DNA of 64,000 bases. Origin: Sarcocystis neurona (lineage: Eukaryota > Apicomplexa > Conoidasida > Eucoccidiorida > Sarcocystidae). Of this stretch, positions 1-10,600 are shown piece by piece. A program made the position numbers and the translations under genes. Below the pieces are notes generated by a model. The model had not been told where the DNA came from. It saw nothing but the letters and a program-made list of their open reading frames with translations, and did not search any database. The stretch lies in assembly GCA_000727475.1 (NCBI GenBank), contig KL647327.1, positions 17,011-81,010 of the forward strand, in the 5' to 3' direction. Within the stretch, counting starts at the first letter, position 1; every line of letters begins with the position of its first letter.

Positions 1-1849
1 CTGGCTGTGCCGAAGAAGACGAAGTTGAACGCCGATTCACCGTGTAATACAAATTGCTCGTGAGAGAGCAGTGGGCGGTGCAGGCAGGCGCACATACTCC
101 TTGTGAACGCCGTTCAACGTTTGAGACTTACACGCAGGAGACAATCGGCACCGGTGGTGTATCCTGCGGCTGCTAACCACAGATAGTGAGAGAGAGGGTA
201 CATTGTGATCCACCTAACCACCCACAACTACAGGGGCAGTGGAACCGCCTGTTTTGGTTCGCGTCAGGGTCCGATGCAGAAAACACCATGCTCCTGTTCC
301 AGTGGTGAGGTCACAGCAGGAAACACCAGAACCCATGAGTGCTTTGCTTCTCCGGGGCACCACCATCCATTCGCTCGCCTTCAGTTCAAAAGTAGCGCTG
401 TTCGTCCGCTTGCGATTCGACGCATGCCGCTGTATCTTTGCACATGAGGGGAGACGGTAGAGCTGCCTGAAGCCAACGACATGCTCGTCCGTTGTGTCGC
501 GCACCTGCACGGCGACCGCTGACAGATCGCATGTAATTTGCAGTGCTGCACGACGCACGAGTCAGCGGTGTGTTCACTACTACGAAATACCATTAACCCG
601 GTGCTCACACGTTACCGAGCAACTGCGTTACTAGTACGTGCTTCACGAAGGCTCTAAGTAGCTGTACCTATTTAGAGTAGTCAGCGACGCAAGTGTTTGC
701 CAAGACGCTTTACAGCGACGCAGCCGTTTGTAAATCGACTCCACTGATTCACGAGAGGAGACGAAGGCATCGCAACCGGTGGAGATCTCCAGCACACCCG
801 TGGCTTTTCGAGTGATCCAGGTGGTAGGCTCGCAAGCGTCGATGGACCACTCTCGTAGAGCAACTTCAGAGTGAATCTTTACTATTATGTGTGTGTCACA
901 AGCGAACTGTGGCAGCTTTCCTTAGCTCTGGAATTCTCGTCTTTCCTCAATATTTAGCCGTATCCAGAGGTGGTCAGGTGGGTGTAGTGTGGCAACTGCG
1001 ACGACGTCCCTGAGCAGAGGTAACAACGTTGCAATTCTCAATTGATTTTATTCTTTGCTGAAGGTATTGCCAGCGGTTATGTCCCTTAGTTTCCCTTGTA
1101 GTACGTAGAAATGCCATCCGACACGATCTCTTGGAGTAGTCTTAATAACGAGTATGAGAACAAAATGGCGCCCCGTGACCTGAGAGACGGAGGGCGCGTC
1201 CGGGTCACGTATAACCACACGCGACGCGACAGGAAATTGATCTCAACGCTGGTTTTTCTTCTAATGCCATCATCGTGGCCACAACATGGTCCATCGGCAG
1301 ACTAACTCAGTCCTCATTTTTGAGCTATGACATTCCATGTTCGCATCTCGCAGTGGAGGTGTGTCGCATAACTTAAGCCTGCAGTACGCAGTCTTTGTCT
1401 GTCATACGTCGCATCTGGTCCTGTGTCTCCTTGTAACCGTTATTTCCACACCGCACGCAGAGGAATAAGTGGTGCCCGTCGGAAAATTCCGTCCCACTGC
1501 CTTGAACAACGTTATAGCGCGTGCGGGGCGGTGCGGCAACTCTAGTTGCGCTTTTCGCAACTACTCCCACGGCGAAGCAGGAATCAGCGGTGTTTTGTTG
1601 GGGGGAGGGGGCGGACGCGTGCTGCCCACCAGCGTTTTCCTTTCCATTTCGCTAAGGGCTCCGAAGAACTTGTGGTTGCGCCTGCAAGACATCTCGTGTA
1701 TTCCGGAGGGGCTCTTTCTGAGAAACAACGCTCGGGGTTTGGTGCTTTCCGTCCATGTCATACGGAAAGCGCCACGGTACTTCGAAGGTTGCGCCTCGTC
1801 ATTACGCCCGCGTGACCTAACAACAGGTCTCCAGTATCGACTTGTCCTC
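1..1849. other. 5' flank of paralog 1; part of a duplicated block
   Basis: No complete gene can be supported here. Near 683-760 the plus strand can be read as a peptide containing ATQVFAKTLYSDAA. This resembles TTQAFMKLFDEAAAA at about 5602-5645, upstream of the second paralog. About 60 to 80 bases further on, the DNA at 815-860 matches 5690-5750 (shared core resembling gctcgcaagcgtcgatgg / gctcgcaggcgtcgagga). The same order and spacing of about 4.9 kb in both places suggests that the flank and the downstream gene were duplicated together. The end of an upstream gene may therefore lie here, broken or spliced in a way I cannot resolve. Confidence 0.4.
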
Positions 1850-2752
1850 ATGCAAAGGATGGCTATCCGAGGCTCCTGTTTGCGCATTTTCATTGGAATT
1901 TCGGCAACAGCTGCTTTGGCTACAACCCAGGTATCACGGGCGGCGGAGCACGGACTGCACTGCCACATTGAGATGCAGTCTCATGGGTGCGACATGCTGT
2001 CGAAGGGAGTAGGGGCCACTCCTGAAGGTCACTCCGAGCCTGCAGGCCTCGTTTGGTCTTCAAGGCCACCTTCGGAAGCTGTTTCGTCTCCCCCTCGCCT
2101 GAGTCACGTGTCGTCCGATGAGGGAAAAGGAACGAAACTGTCGACTGTGCAGAGCAGTAATGACGCTAATGTGTCCGACGTAGTTGCCGCACAAGTCGCA
2201 AACGTGAGTGGATCTTCCACAAGTTTAGAGACGCAGGTTGTTCAGTGTAGTGCTGCAGAAGGTCCGTGTTCGTCTTTCCTCGAAGAGCCGGATGCCGGCA
2301 TGCATGTACAGGAGGGGACACCTGCTGACAGCCGGGGAGTTCTTCGCGATCCTAGCCCATTACACAAGTCCGCGCGTTTATCCCTCGCTTATGGTGAAAG
2401 CCAGCGACGACGCGAGCGTGCTGCTTCACAAAGCCGGAACACACCTGCAGCCCCAAGATCTGAACATGTTGTCATTCGCCTGGGCCCCCTTTCTTCCTCC
2501 GGAGTTGCTTCGACGTGCGACGGTGTTGAAGTTGTAAATGACATGCAGCTACCAGCTACGAATGGGACGTCGAGAAAGTGTCACGTGTTCACATTGAAGA
2601 AATTCTGTATCGCGATCATCACTGTGTTTTTTATTGGTGCGGTTATAATGGTAGCGGCCCCGTATCCGATTTCGTTCGACGCAGGATATCCCTTCTTCGT
2701 AGCGGCGATAGGCACAGTGCTAATATACGCAGTAGCTACATATGATAAATGA
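1850..2752 (+). CDS. putative secreted/surface protein with C-terminal membrane anchor, paralog 1
   Basis: Single open frame of 300 residues from the first in-frame ATG; a second ATG nine bases later would give 297. The frame is also open upstream but has no earlier ATG. Residues about 1-32 form a signal-peptide-like segment (basic start, then a hydrophobic run ending near VSRAA). A polar Ser/Thr-rich ectodomain of about 210 residues follows. It contains a paired-cysteine motif, CSAAEGPCSS, and a basic patch (SQRRRERAA). The last 60 residues hold two hydrophobic segments separated by PYPISFDAGYP and end in a short tail (YDK), fitting one or two membrane spans. The protein at 6718-7629 has the same plan, a matching CSxxEGxCSS motif and a matching anchor, so the two are diverged paralogs. 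I do not recognise the family. A role as a parasite surface or secreted antigen is inference only. Confidence 0.65.
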   Translation: MQRMAIRGSCLRIFIGISATAALATTQVSRAAEHGLHCHIEMQSHGCDMLSKGVGATPEGHSEPAGLVWSSRPPSEAVSSPPRLSHVSSDEGKGTKLSTVQSSNDANVSDVVAAQVANVSGSSTSLETQVVQCSAAEGPCSSFLEEPDAGMHVQEGTPADSRGVLRDPSPLHKSARLSLAYGESQRRRERAASQSRNTPAAPRSEHVVIRLGPLSSSGVASTCDGVEVVNDMQLPATNGTSRKCHVFTLKKFCIAIITVFFIGAVIMVAAPYPISFDAGYPFFVAAIGTVLIYAVATYDK

Positions 2753-3451
2753 AAATAAGTGTGGCACCATTGGTTGCCAATCTTCATGGTGAGGATCTGG
2801 CTCCCGTCTGGAATAGCGCGCACCTGCCAGGATGCACCACCCTTCCGAGCACACAGTTCGCTAGCCCGCGCAGTCGCACTCGAGGGTCCCGAAGGATTGG
2901 AAATTCTGGCTTTTTCTTTCGTCGTCATTATTGCTAAATATTGGCATCGCCACAGTTGATTGCTCCCGGTCAGCTACGGTGTTGTGCGTTAAAGTAGTCT
3001 TCTGGCGCCATAATACCCACGTTGAACACACATTCGAATTGTCGAGGTATCTCGTGTGTGTCCTTCGTTAGTGGAACATTCAATGTGATGTACCCCTCTT
3101 CTCTATCTGCGCCATGTGTATTAGTGATATCCGTGTACGGGATATATGGAAAATGAAATCAATTACGGCAACACTTGGTGTCAATCGTCATGGCAAAAAA
3201 CCCGGGTCATCTCCTGCGCGCCCTTATTTTATGGGGCACCAAAGCCCATCCGTGCTGCCCACCTTAACCCTGTCTCGCACCAGCGTTCACGGTTGCACGA
3301 TACCTCCGGTGTTCTATTGTCAGGAATGTAGGTCTCTTACGCGGAAGAGTCGAACTGCATCTTCTGAGACATCACGGGCTTGTCACCGCATATCGAAGCC
3401 CGTCCCACAGCGTGTCGTCACACTGGGCTAAGCATTGGTCTAGTACTACGA
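2753..3451. other. intergenic, no gene seen
   Basis: Only short overlapping frames on both strands, none with a recognisable motif or convincing start. The first part probably carries the 3' untranslated region of the preceding gene. Confidence 0.5.
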
Positions 3452-3612
3452 TCGTGGTCATGCGTAACAGTTGCTGGTACTGTTCCCTGCATTGCGATCA
3501 TGCGTAATAGTTGTAGTTACCGTTCCCTGCACCGCGGTCACGCGTGATAGTTGTTGGTACTGTTCGCTGCATGGCGGTCATGCGTAATAGTTGTAGGTAC
3601 TGTTCTCTGCAC
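3452..3612. repeat. 40-bp tandem repeat, four copies
   Basis: Four consecutive units with a period of exactly 40 bases. The marker tca(t/c)gcgt recurs at 3458, 3498, 3538 and 3578. The unit consensus resembles gcggtcatgcgtaatagttg followed by taggtactgttccctgcat. Copies differ from each other by a few substitutions and no length change. The period is not a multiple of three and no frame stays open through the array, so it is unlikely to be coding. Confidence 0.9.
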
Positions 3613-3748
3613 GTTCTGGACATGTGGGGAAGATTTAAGCCGAACATATCTGTTCCGCTAATTCTGCGGCCCGTGAGACAAAAAGCTCTGACGCCCGCGG
3701 CCGGCACGATCAGCCACGTAGACAACTTCCTGACACAAACAGGTTGAA

Positions 3749-4010
3749 GCGTGAAGTATACTGGGCAAGCACGTCGTAGGGAGTATAACGTGTGAACGAA
3801 GATTTGTTCAGGGGCTCCTGCAATGGAACAGCGGGAGCACTAAAGGAAGCGACTGGCAGGCGCATCCAACTGGCAGACTGAGACGTGAAGCTAAGTGGGT
3901 AGGCATTCTACTGGGAATGTCACGTGAGGACGGAGATTTGTTGAGAAGGTCCTCCAGTGAGAGTCGGCAACAATGGAGGATGCGATTGACGGGCGCACCT
4001 TGACTCTATC
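3749..4010. repeat. degenerate ~134-bp tandem duplication
   Basis: Two diverged copies, starting near cgtgaag at about 3749 and about 3884. Shared landmarks in the same order are an actggg-like word, gatttgtt (3801 and 3935), ctcct/cctcc, and gcgactggcaggcgcatc versus gcgattgacgggcgcacc. Heavily diverged, so the boundaries are approximate. Confidence 0.5.
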
Positions 4011-4803
4011 AGGATGCTCACCTTGGATAGGGGAAGCGTTTACGAACCTACGTTCGTAGATACAGGTTAAGTGGCTGACCTATCCATTGAGGAGATGGTG
4101 ACTTCGTGTCTCTGTGGCATTTACATTGGCGGTAATGGTCAGAGTATCCACCAGTAATTGGTGCGCATGGTCTCGTCCTTTTTAGGTCAAACTCTGTACG
4201 GCGGAGAGTTTGCACGAGGGAAGACAGCTACAATAGGGGTTTGACGGTGATGGAATGGAGCGTCACTTGTCCTGCGCGCTGTATTCCGACCCTTTCCCTC
4301 TATTAGTCGTTCAGTCTTGATTGCGGACCAGAGCCTGACGAAGAGATCCGATCACTGCGACAGTGTGGCGTCCATGAAAATTAGGGGCAGCATGTAAGCC
4401 CAGTAGCAGCATATCCCAGTGCACCCCCTTACATGCGTGCTACTACTGGGTCGAAAGATGAAACACATCTCATGTGCGCTACGCACCGGTTTAGGTGCTT
4501 CACCGTGGGCAGAGGAGCGAACGGCAATCGACTGTCGCAGGCACACTTACCGTCGCTCGTTTCTGGGAACGACTATTGTTGCCGCTAAGTGTCTTGCAAA
4601 TGTTGATTACTATTTATGGTGTGCAGCGGTGCGCACACGCACTCGGGGTGCACTTCTTTGAATCTGGTCCTATGTGTGCAAATCTCTCATCGTCTGTTCG
4701 ACTCTTGAGGGATCACAGTGTCATCAGGGTTCTGGAACGACGAGTGATTACTTTAGAACCTACAGGCGTGGTAACCTACTAGTGTTTTTGCTCCAACACA
4801 CAC
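4011..4803. other. no gene seen
   Basis: Only short frames without recognisable motifs. Nothing distinguishes a coding strand. Confidence 0.4.
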
Positions 4804-5232
4804 ATGCACATGACCGGATCCGGTCAACCTGTTTATGCAACAAGGGTGTATTCCCGTTTGATCGCGATGACTGGCAGCTGCGTGGCCGCGACTTTCGTAC
4901 CCGACAACACAGCCAGCTTCCTACTGTGCGAGGACGGCACTGTTTCTGCTGCGACAGTGAGTGGCAGCGTTGTCGTGGCGCAGCACGACTTTGTATTGCC
5001 GTGTGTTGTAGGCAAGTTACCAGGTCGCCTTTTCAGTCTCAGCCGTGCCCTCTTACTTCTTGAAAGCAGGACACAATGTTTAGTGGCGGAGGTGCGGCGA
5101 ACGTGCTTGCCTGTCCGCAGAATGGCACAGATCGCGCTACAAGCTCGAGAAATCGACAACGAAGTAGAAACTACTCCCCGTAAGCAGGGAAAACTAGACT
5201 CGCAGCATGTATTTTTTAGTGTCACATCATAA
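4804..5232 (+). CDS. hypothetical protein, 142 residues
   Basis: ATG-initiated frame of 142 residues ending in SVTS. The middle reads like a folded beta-rich protein, with alternating hydrophobic and polar stretches such as CVAATFVPDNTASFLL, a short GTVSAATVSGSVVV strand, and a basic then acidic C-terminal third (REIDNEVE). I see no signal peptide and no known motif. The antisense frame is also open but lacks an ATG. It could be the first exon of a longer gene continuing into the conserved block at 5383-5760. It lies between the two paralogous anchor-protein genes, but no equivalent was found upstream of the first one. Function unknown. Confidence 0.35.
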   Translation: MHMTGSGQPVYATRVYSRLIAMTGSCVAATFVPDNTASFLLCEDGTVSAATVSGSVVVAQHDFVLPCVVGKLPGRLFSLSRALLLLESRTQCLVAEVRRTCLPVRRMAQIALQAREIDNEVETTPRKQGKLDSQHVFFSVTS

Positions 5233-5382
5233 GGGATGAGAGAACACGTATCACTTTGTCCACTTAAGACCTCACATACAGAAGGCACGAACACGCTTTC
5301 TCGTTCAAGTCATTCCAGTGTGGATGTCACAGGGGGCGCATGAGAACCTACGACAGCTACCACTGTACGAGATCTCCCCTTT

Positions 5383-5760
5383 GTGTCGCATTCACATCTA
5401 GCAAACGGCCGATTGTGTGTGTACCACATGGCACACCCACCATATTGGTACCCCCCGCGCCACGGGCCAGCGGAGCTGTTCATGCGTAGCCCAGCGCCTG
5501 TCAAGTCTGTCTTATGCTTTGATTCAGAGGTTGACAGAGCTCTACGGTGTTGCAGTGCTGAAATGTGCGTCGAACAGCGCTGCATTCACTTTACGGAACT
5601 AACGACGCAAGCGTTCATGAAGCTGTTTGATGAAGCGGCAGCAGCGGACGGAGTGTCGAGCTAGCGCAGGCGACGTTCGCGGTACACGCGTGGCTTCGAG
5701 ATGAGCTACGTTGGCCGCTCGCAGGCGTCGAGGACGACACTAGTTGAGCCATTTTGAGGT
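5383..5760 (+). other. duplicated block upstream of paralog 2, possibly coding
   Basis: Two plus-strand frames are open in succession. One reads ...IQRLTELYGVAVLK... up to about 5602; the other ends with TTQAFMKLFDEAAAA, a stop following at about 5664. The second resembles a peptide readable at 683-730. The following non-coding DNA (acgcgtggcttcgag ... gcaggcgtcgaggac) resembles 811-860. Conservation at both protein and DNA level suggests the 3' end of a duplicated gene that precedes each anchor-protein gene. Exon boundaries cannot be set from sequence alone. A weaker third match (ETQAFVVIVQ then stop) is present at about 9237-9270. Confidence 0.35.
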
Positions 5761-6717
5761 GTTCATGATTGTCTTTAGACCATGACAGTCAATTTATCGC
5801 ATGGAAGTGTAGGTGATTGTTGTTGCTTTGCTCAGCAGGAGCTCTTGCACGTCCACAGCCGTGAGCCGTTCCGGATGCTTAAGGGAATATATTGTGGCAT
5901 CGGCGATAACGCCACTGATGACAACTGCGTGTCTGTTTCAGTCCGCCTTCCTGTTTGCTAATTAGCTGCAATTTTATCGGTACCTCTATAGCTTAAGACC
6001 AGTGCTTCTACGTAGAGACGCCGTTGTAGAGCGTCGTACTCAGGTCGGCCTCCACGTGCTAAACTTCGTTGAATTAGGATGCTGGCGGTGCCCGTCGCTT
6101 GTGCGCGTACCAGAGACGATCCACGCAGGACAGCACAGTGCGTTTGTGGCTCCCCGAAGGTGCCCGTCTCGGACGGGCCTCGGCGCGGCCACAGCCTGGT
6201 CGAGCCGAATGACTGAGACGAAGCCCCCTTTCCGGCTACGGTATTTGACGTGCATACCTCACAGCGATGCGACATCTCCCACATTGTGCTCCTACTATGT
6301 GGCGTCTTACGCTTTCGTACTGTCGCACCGTGACTTCTGGACCCAGCGCACGACGCAAGCGTAAGTATAAGCAGTGGAAAATCGGAACCAAGTTTTATCT
6401 AGGACCGAGGAGTAACTCTAACTGCCGACTCCGTGCCTGTAGTTATACCAGAAACGGCAGAAGTCGCGGAGACGCCGGATTACTGGGCACCACAACTGCC
6501 TTCAGTTCGCTTCCGCCGAAGCAGAGGAAATCGATTTCTGATGGGGACTGTAAACTCGCTTAACTCCGTTCTGTATTTTCCTGCGCTGACGTGTACGCAC
6601 TCGCCTCTTAGGGCTTGCCTCTCTCATCATCCAGAAAATGCGCCCTTCTTGAGTGTTGAAACTCGGCGTCACTCCCGCGTGAGCTAGCTACACCCACACA
6701 AATTGACTACAAGCGCA

Positions 6718-7629
6718 ATGACGCTACAGGCGCGCAAACTTCCTCGTGCTGCACTGCGAGGATCTGTATTAGCTGCTTGGATTATGTTTCAGGTTTCGTG
6801 GGCGGCGTACATCCCCTTAGAGAGCAACAGAGAGACACCGTCACACGTGCGTTCTCCGCCATCGGACGCCGCAGGTGCAAACACGACGGCTTTTTCTGAC
6901 AGTCTTTCCGAGCCTGCAGTCCTCTCCTATTCGTCGCGGTCACACCCTGCAACTCCCTCGTCTTTTACCACTGTGGACGGTGCGTCTCTCGATGTGGAAA
7001 TGAAAGTGTTAAGCTCGTCCCATTCGCAGACGAGTACCGGCCTTCCAGTGCCCGAATTAGTTCGCGCGGAGGTCGACGACGTGAATGGGTCGGCCGCTAC
7101 TAAGGACAAGCAGCTTGACAGCTGTAGCCTTCCTGAGGGAGTATGCTCGTCCGTTCTTGCTCTGCATGGTGCCAACGTGATTGTATTGGACGAGGTATTT
7201 GCAGAGAGCGCGGAAGATCCTCATAGAGCTTCCCCATCCCTCACGCCCGTGCCTTTGTCCCATGCTTGGTCTGGAAGCGAGTTAGTCGTTGAGTTTGTCT
7301 CTCTAGCAATGTCACACTCACCTGCTGCAAGGGGCTGGGAGTCTGTCATCCCTCCGATGTCCTCTGTCGGCCTCGCGGCTCCAACTGTCACGTACGCCGG
7401 TGCTGAAATTAGCAGTGATTCGCCACTGATGCGCCAGAATGACAGACCAAGAATGTGCCAGTATTTGACAGGAACGAGAACGTTTGTCACAGTAGTATCT
7501 CTGCTGCTTGTCGGTGGAGTACTTGCGAGTTCGACGGCGTATCCTACTTCCGTTCTGACGCTCTCCTGTGTGTTTCTAATGGCGCTACTTCTTTCAGCGA
7601 TGTATGCTTACTCGCGTTGTAGACATTAA
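6718..7629 (+). CDS. putative secreted/surface protein with C-terminal membrane anchor, paralog 2
   Basis: Single open frame of 303 residues from the first in-frame ATG. Residues about 1-30 are a signal peptide (basic RKLPRAALRG, then hydrophobic SVLAAWIMFQVSWAA). The ectodomain is Ser/Thr/Pro-rich with a few potential N-glycosylation sites (NTT, NGS). It carries CSLPEGVCSS, matching CSAAEGPCSS in the protein at 1850-2752. Just before this motif both have a VxxVxGS-like segment. The C-terminus has two hydrophobic stretches split by TAYPTS, then a tail ending YSRCRH, again as in the paralog. Gene starts are 4,868 bases apart, the same spacing as the conserved flanking DNA. The family is not recognised. 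A surface or parasitophorous-vacuole location is inferred from the signal peptide and anchor. Confidence 0.65.
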   Translation: MTLQARKLPRAALRGSVLAAWIMFQVSWAAYIPLESNRETPSHVRSPPSDAAGANTTAFSDSLSEPAVLSYSSRSHPATPSSFTTVDGASLDVEMKVLSSSHSQTSTGLPVPELVRAEVDDVNGSAATKDKQLDSCSLPEGVCSSVLALHGANVIVLDEVFAESAEDPHRASPSLTPVPLSHAWSGSELVVEFVSLAMSHSPAARGWESVIPPMSSVGLAAPTVTYAGAEISSDSPLMRQNDRPRMCQYLTGTRTFVTVVSLLLVGGVLASSTAYPTSVLTLSCVFLMALLLSAMYAYSRCRH

Positions 7630-10600
7630 ACACTTGAATTATGACAACACCGTGTGGCGACTTCCGCTGCAATTACGTGGAACCGTCCGACCGGAACCTA
7701 GGTTGCCCCAGGCATCCAAAGTTCCCCTGTTTGTCCTAAGAGCCTAATTCCAGAGTCGCTATGTTTATTCCCATTCTCCAAACATTCACCCTGTCTTGCG
7801 TTATTGTAATGACCTCATCAGCTTGCACGTAGCAGACGGGTTTACCTGCCGGATTGACTGCTGAAGAACATGTAGTCTTCTAGTGTCAGACGATTCAGGC
7901 CACATTCCGGAGTAGTACACCAGCAAGGCCCCTCTGTGTTGCTCAACTTATTTTGGCATTGTCAAATTTGTTCACGTGGGTGTTATATACCAAAACGGAT
8001 ACTGAATTTGAGTGAGGAGTATGCGGATTTCTGACATGGAACTAGACGTGCAGTCCCATAAAGTGAAAGAGGATACAGAACGTGCCGTACAGCACACACC
8101 TACATTCGCAGAAGAGCTCTGGCAGGATACTAAGCTTGTGGTTCCACGTAGGAATCGCTCATATTAGACTATGCAGTTCTCCGCGTTATAACGAAATCAT
8201 CTCTACCGTTCTTGGCAGACGCACATCAAAACAATTCGTGCGCCGCCTCTTACGCCATCGAATCTAGCGGCTTTAACGTGGGACTGAACTGCACAGAACC
8301 TCGCGACTATGCTGAATTGAAAGTGTCCTTCTTCAAAACAGCAACGCAAGGCGCGACCGGTATGGAGGTGGTCTCATGGTGTCATGAGACAGGTGTATTG
8401 TCGAAGGGAAGCAATTGAGCTACGTGTGCATTTTCACGTAGTGCTGCAGGATTGATGCACTTTCTCAAGTGGTGCGTCAGCCTCGCTGAACACACACTTT
8501 AGATTTCCTTATCGCGTATGTGTGGTAGCAGCAGTATTCGTAGTCGCCATAATATATGGCTCATATTCTGCGCATAGAATAACCGCCACTAGATTCAAGG
8601 GGGTATTCTACCCACAATAAGACATTTGTGCTCCTTCGTAGACGCGAAGACGGTTGAGCAGGAAAGTGTTTTAAGAATATAGGGTTGGCATCGCGAGCTG
8701 AACAGGGGATGCCGGCAGCGTGCATCTGTTATTGATATTGATTGCACGAACAACCTCGTAGCTTCTTCCCTTTCAAATGCAACCGCTTAAACATCGCTTT
8801 GTCTATCCGTCGTGCATAGTGGGCACGACATGCACCCCCCCAGCACTCTAACATGTTACGCTGGAAGGACCAGCCGTCCCACTTCAGTTTCTCGACGATG
8901 CGGGTAAACGATTTTACCACCGAAATTAGTACACGTCGTGCAGTCGTCCAACTATAGAGCACACGACTGGCCCGTTAAACTCTACGCTGCGAGTCCGCGC
9001 TGTCGAGAAGGGCATAAACAGCGCCCGACGCACAGGGCGTGTTCACGGTGCGCATTGCACACCCACAGTGTGCTGGTGGAGAGTGTGTTTGCAGTCTCAC
9101 GTGTTGGAGTCTCGACACGTGTACGCTCCACGGAGGATGCGGATATTTGCGGAGAAACTCGGCACTGAGGCAGGGCAACCGACACCGCTACCGGACTTCT
9201 AGTGCAGTATGCAAACAAGCGTATCTTCGTAGAATGGAAACGCAAGCTTTTGTAGTGATTGTTCAGTAGAACGAGACCCTCTGAATCTCGATAGGGAGAC
9301 GAACCACTGAATACGCGTGGTGTAGGTGCACGTGTCCGTGCTCGTCGATTGTGTGCGCCCTCAAGCGTAGAGGGACCTGGCCTTACTGACGTGAACTCGA
9401 CTATGGGCTGGTCTGACTTTCCGCCAGCTGAGTGAGTTCTCAAAAAAACGTAGAAAAGTTCTCTTAGATCGACGCCCGTGCCGTTTCGAGCAGCAAAAGC
9501 TATCGTAGTGCTCAGGCGACTGTCAGTGGTAACTGCGACCACCGCTTTGTGGAAAGGCGAATTTCTGCAGTTCGTCTCATGGTAATCGTGTCACGCTTTG
9601 CAGATAGACATTTGTGCCTAAATTTTGCAGCCAGAGGATGATCACGTCAGCTATTACGTAACGTGACTGCTCGGCAGTGCTGCGGTTGCCTCTTAGGCAC
9701 GCCTTCAGTGACACAATTTGGCAACTACGCCGTAGCACGTAGCACGTGCCAATCACCGCTACAGGCAGGCCTTGGCCTCTATGCACCCAGCGGTATTCTC
9801 GTCAGCCAGCCACAGGGCGACAAGCCCGTTCTTTCTCCTTGCCTGACGTGTAGGGCCGCCCACGGATGTGCTCGATTAGAGATGCGGAAGCGACGAGGTT
9901 GCTGCTTCTCCTGTGTGCCACGGTCACGTGGCAAAACCAGGTCTTGAGAATGCACACTACGTCCGTAAAATTTCGCGTGCGTCGTAGCGCCACGGTTAGG
10001 CCCGCCTTTGCGTCGTCACAACGTCGCGACCTTGTGACTTATGTACGTGTATTTCGAATGTATTCCTGTGAGAACCACCTTGCTGCTCCTGGACGAGGGC
10101 GTACGTAGTGTAGATTAGTAGGTAGATTTGTTTCCGTGCAACTACAGTAGATCTGTCTACTGGCAAGTTTCAAGCTTTCGTCTGCCCTTGACTGGTCTGC
10201 TTTGTGGAGAACCTGAAAGAGCTCCCGTCGCAGGACCGCTGCAGTTTTAGTCTAATTCTCGAAGCTCTAACAAAGGTGTACGAGTCCATCTCCGACAAGG
10301 AGTGACATCAGAAATTCGCTCTGCCAGGATCCACGTGGAGTTCGTCGCGTGTCCCTGTGTGCAGCCCACGTGCCTCTACTCGATCGACCACTCGCACAAA
10401 CGCGTCAGTTCTTAATTTTCCATGCCCGTCCGTCACAGTGGTTACTCGTCTCCTTTCTGAGCCTGTAACGATGTCACAACGCATCGATGACGCTTCGGCA
10501 AATTTGAACTAGCTTACGCCTACGGTCTGTTGTACTTCAGCTGTTGCGTCCGCTTTTTGACGTTCGCAAGGACGAAGTCGATGAAGCGAACGACAACGTG

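Noticed and set aside
1469..1849. 127-codon upstream extension of the 1850-2752 frame
   Set aside because: No ATG in the extension, and the signal peptide begins right after the ATG at 1850, so the extension is taken as 5' untranslated sequence.
6433..6687. Plus-strand frame containing PVVIPETAEVAETPDYWAPQ
   Set aside because: Protein-like at the start but without an ATG before it, with no clear acceptor, and decaying into random sequence; probably the 5' flank of the 6718 gene.
8982..9542. 186-codon minus-strand frame
   Set aside because: Opens without an ATG and has no recognisable domain; the second half looks like chance sequence. Could hide an exon but not supportable.
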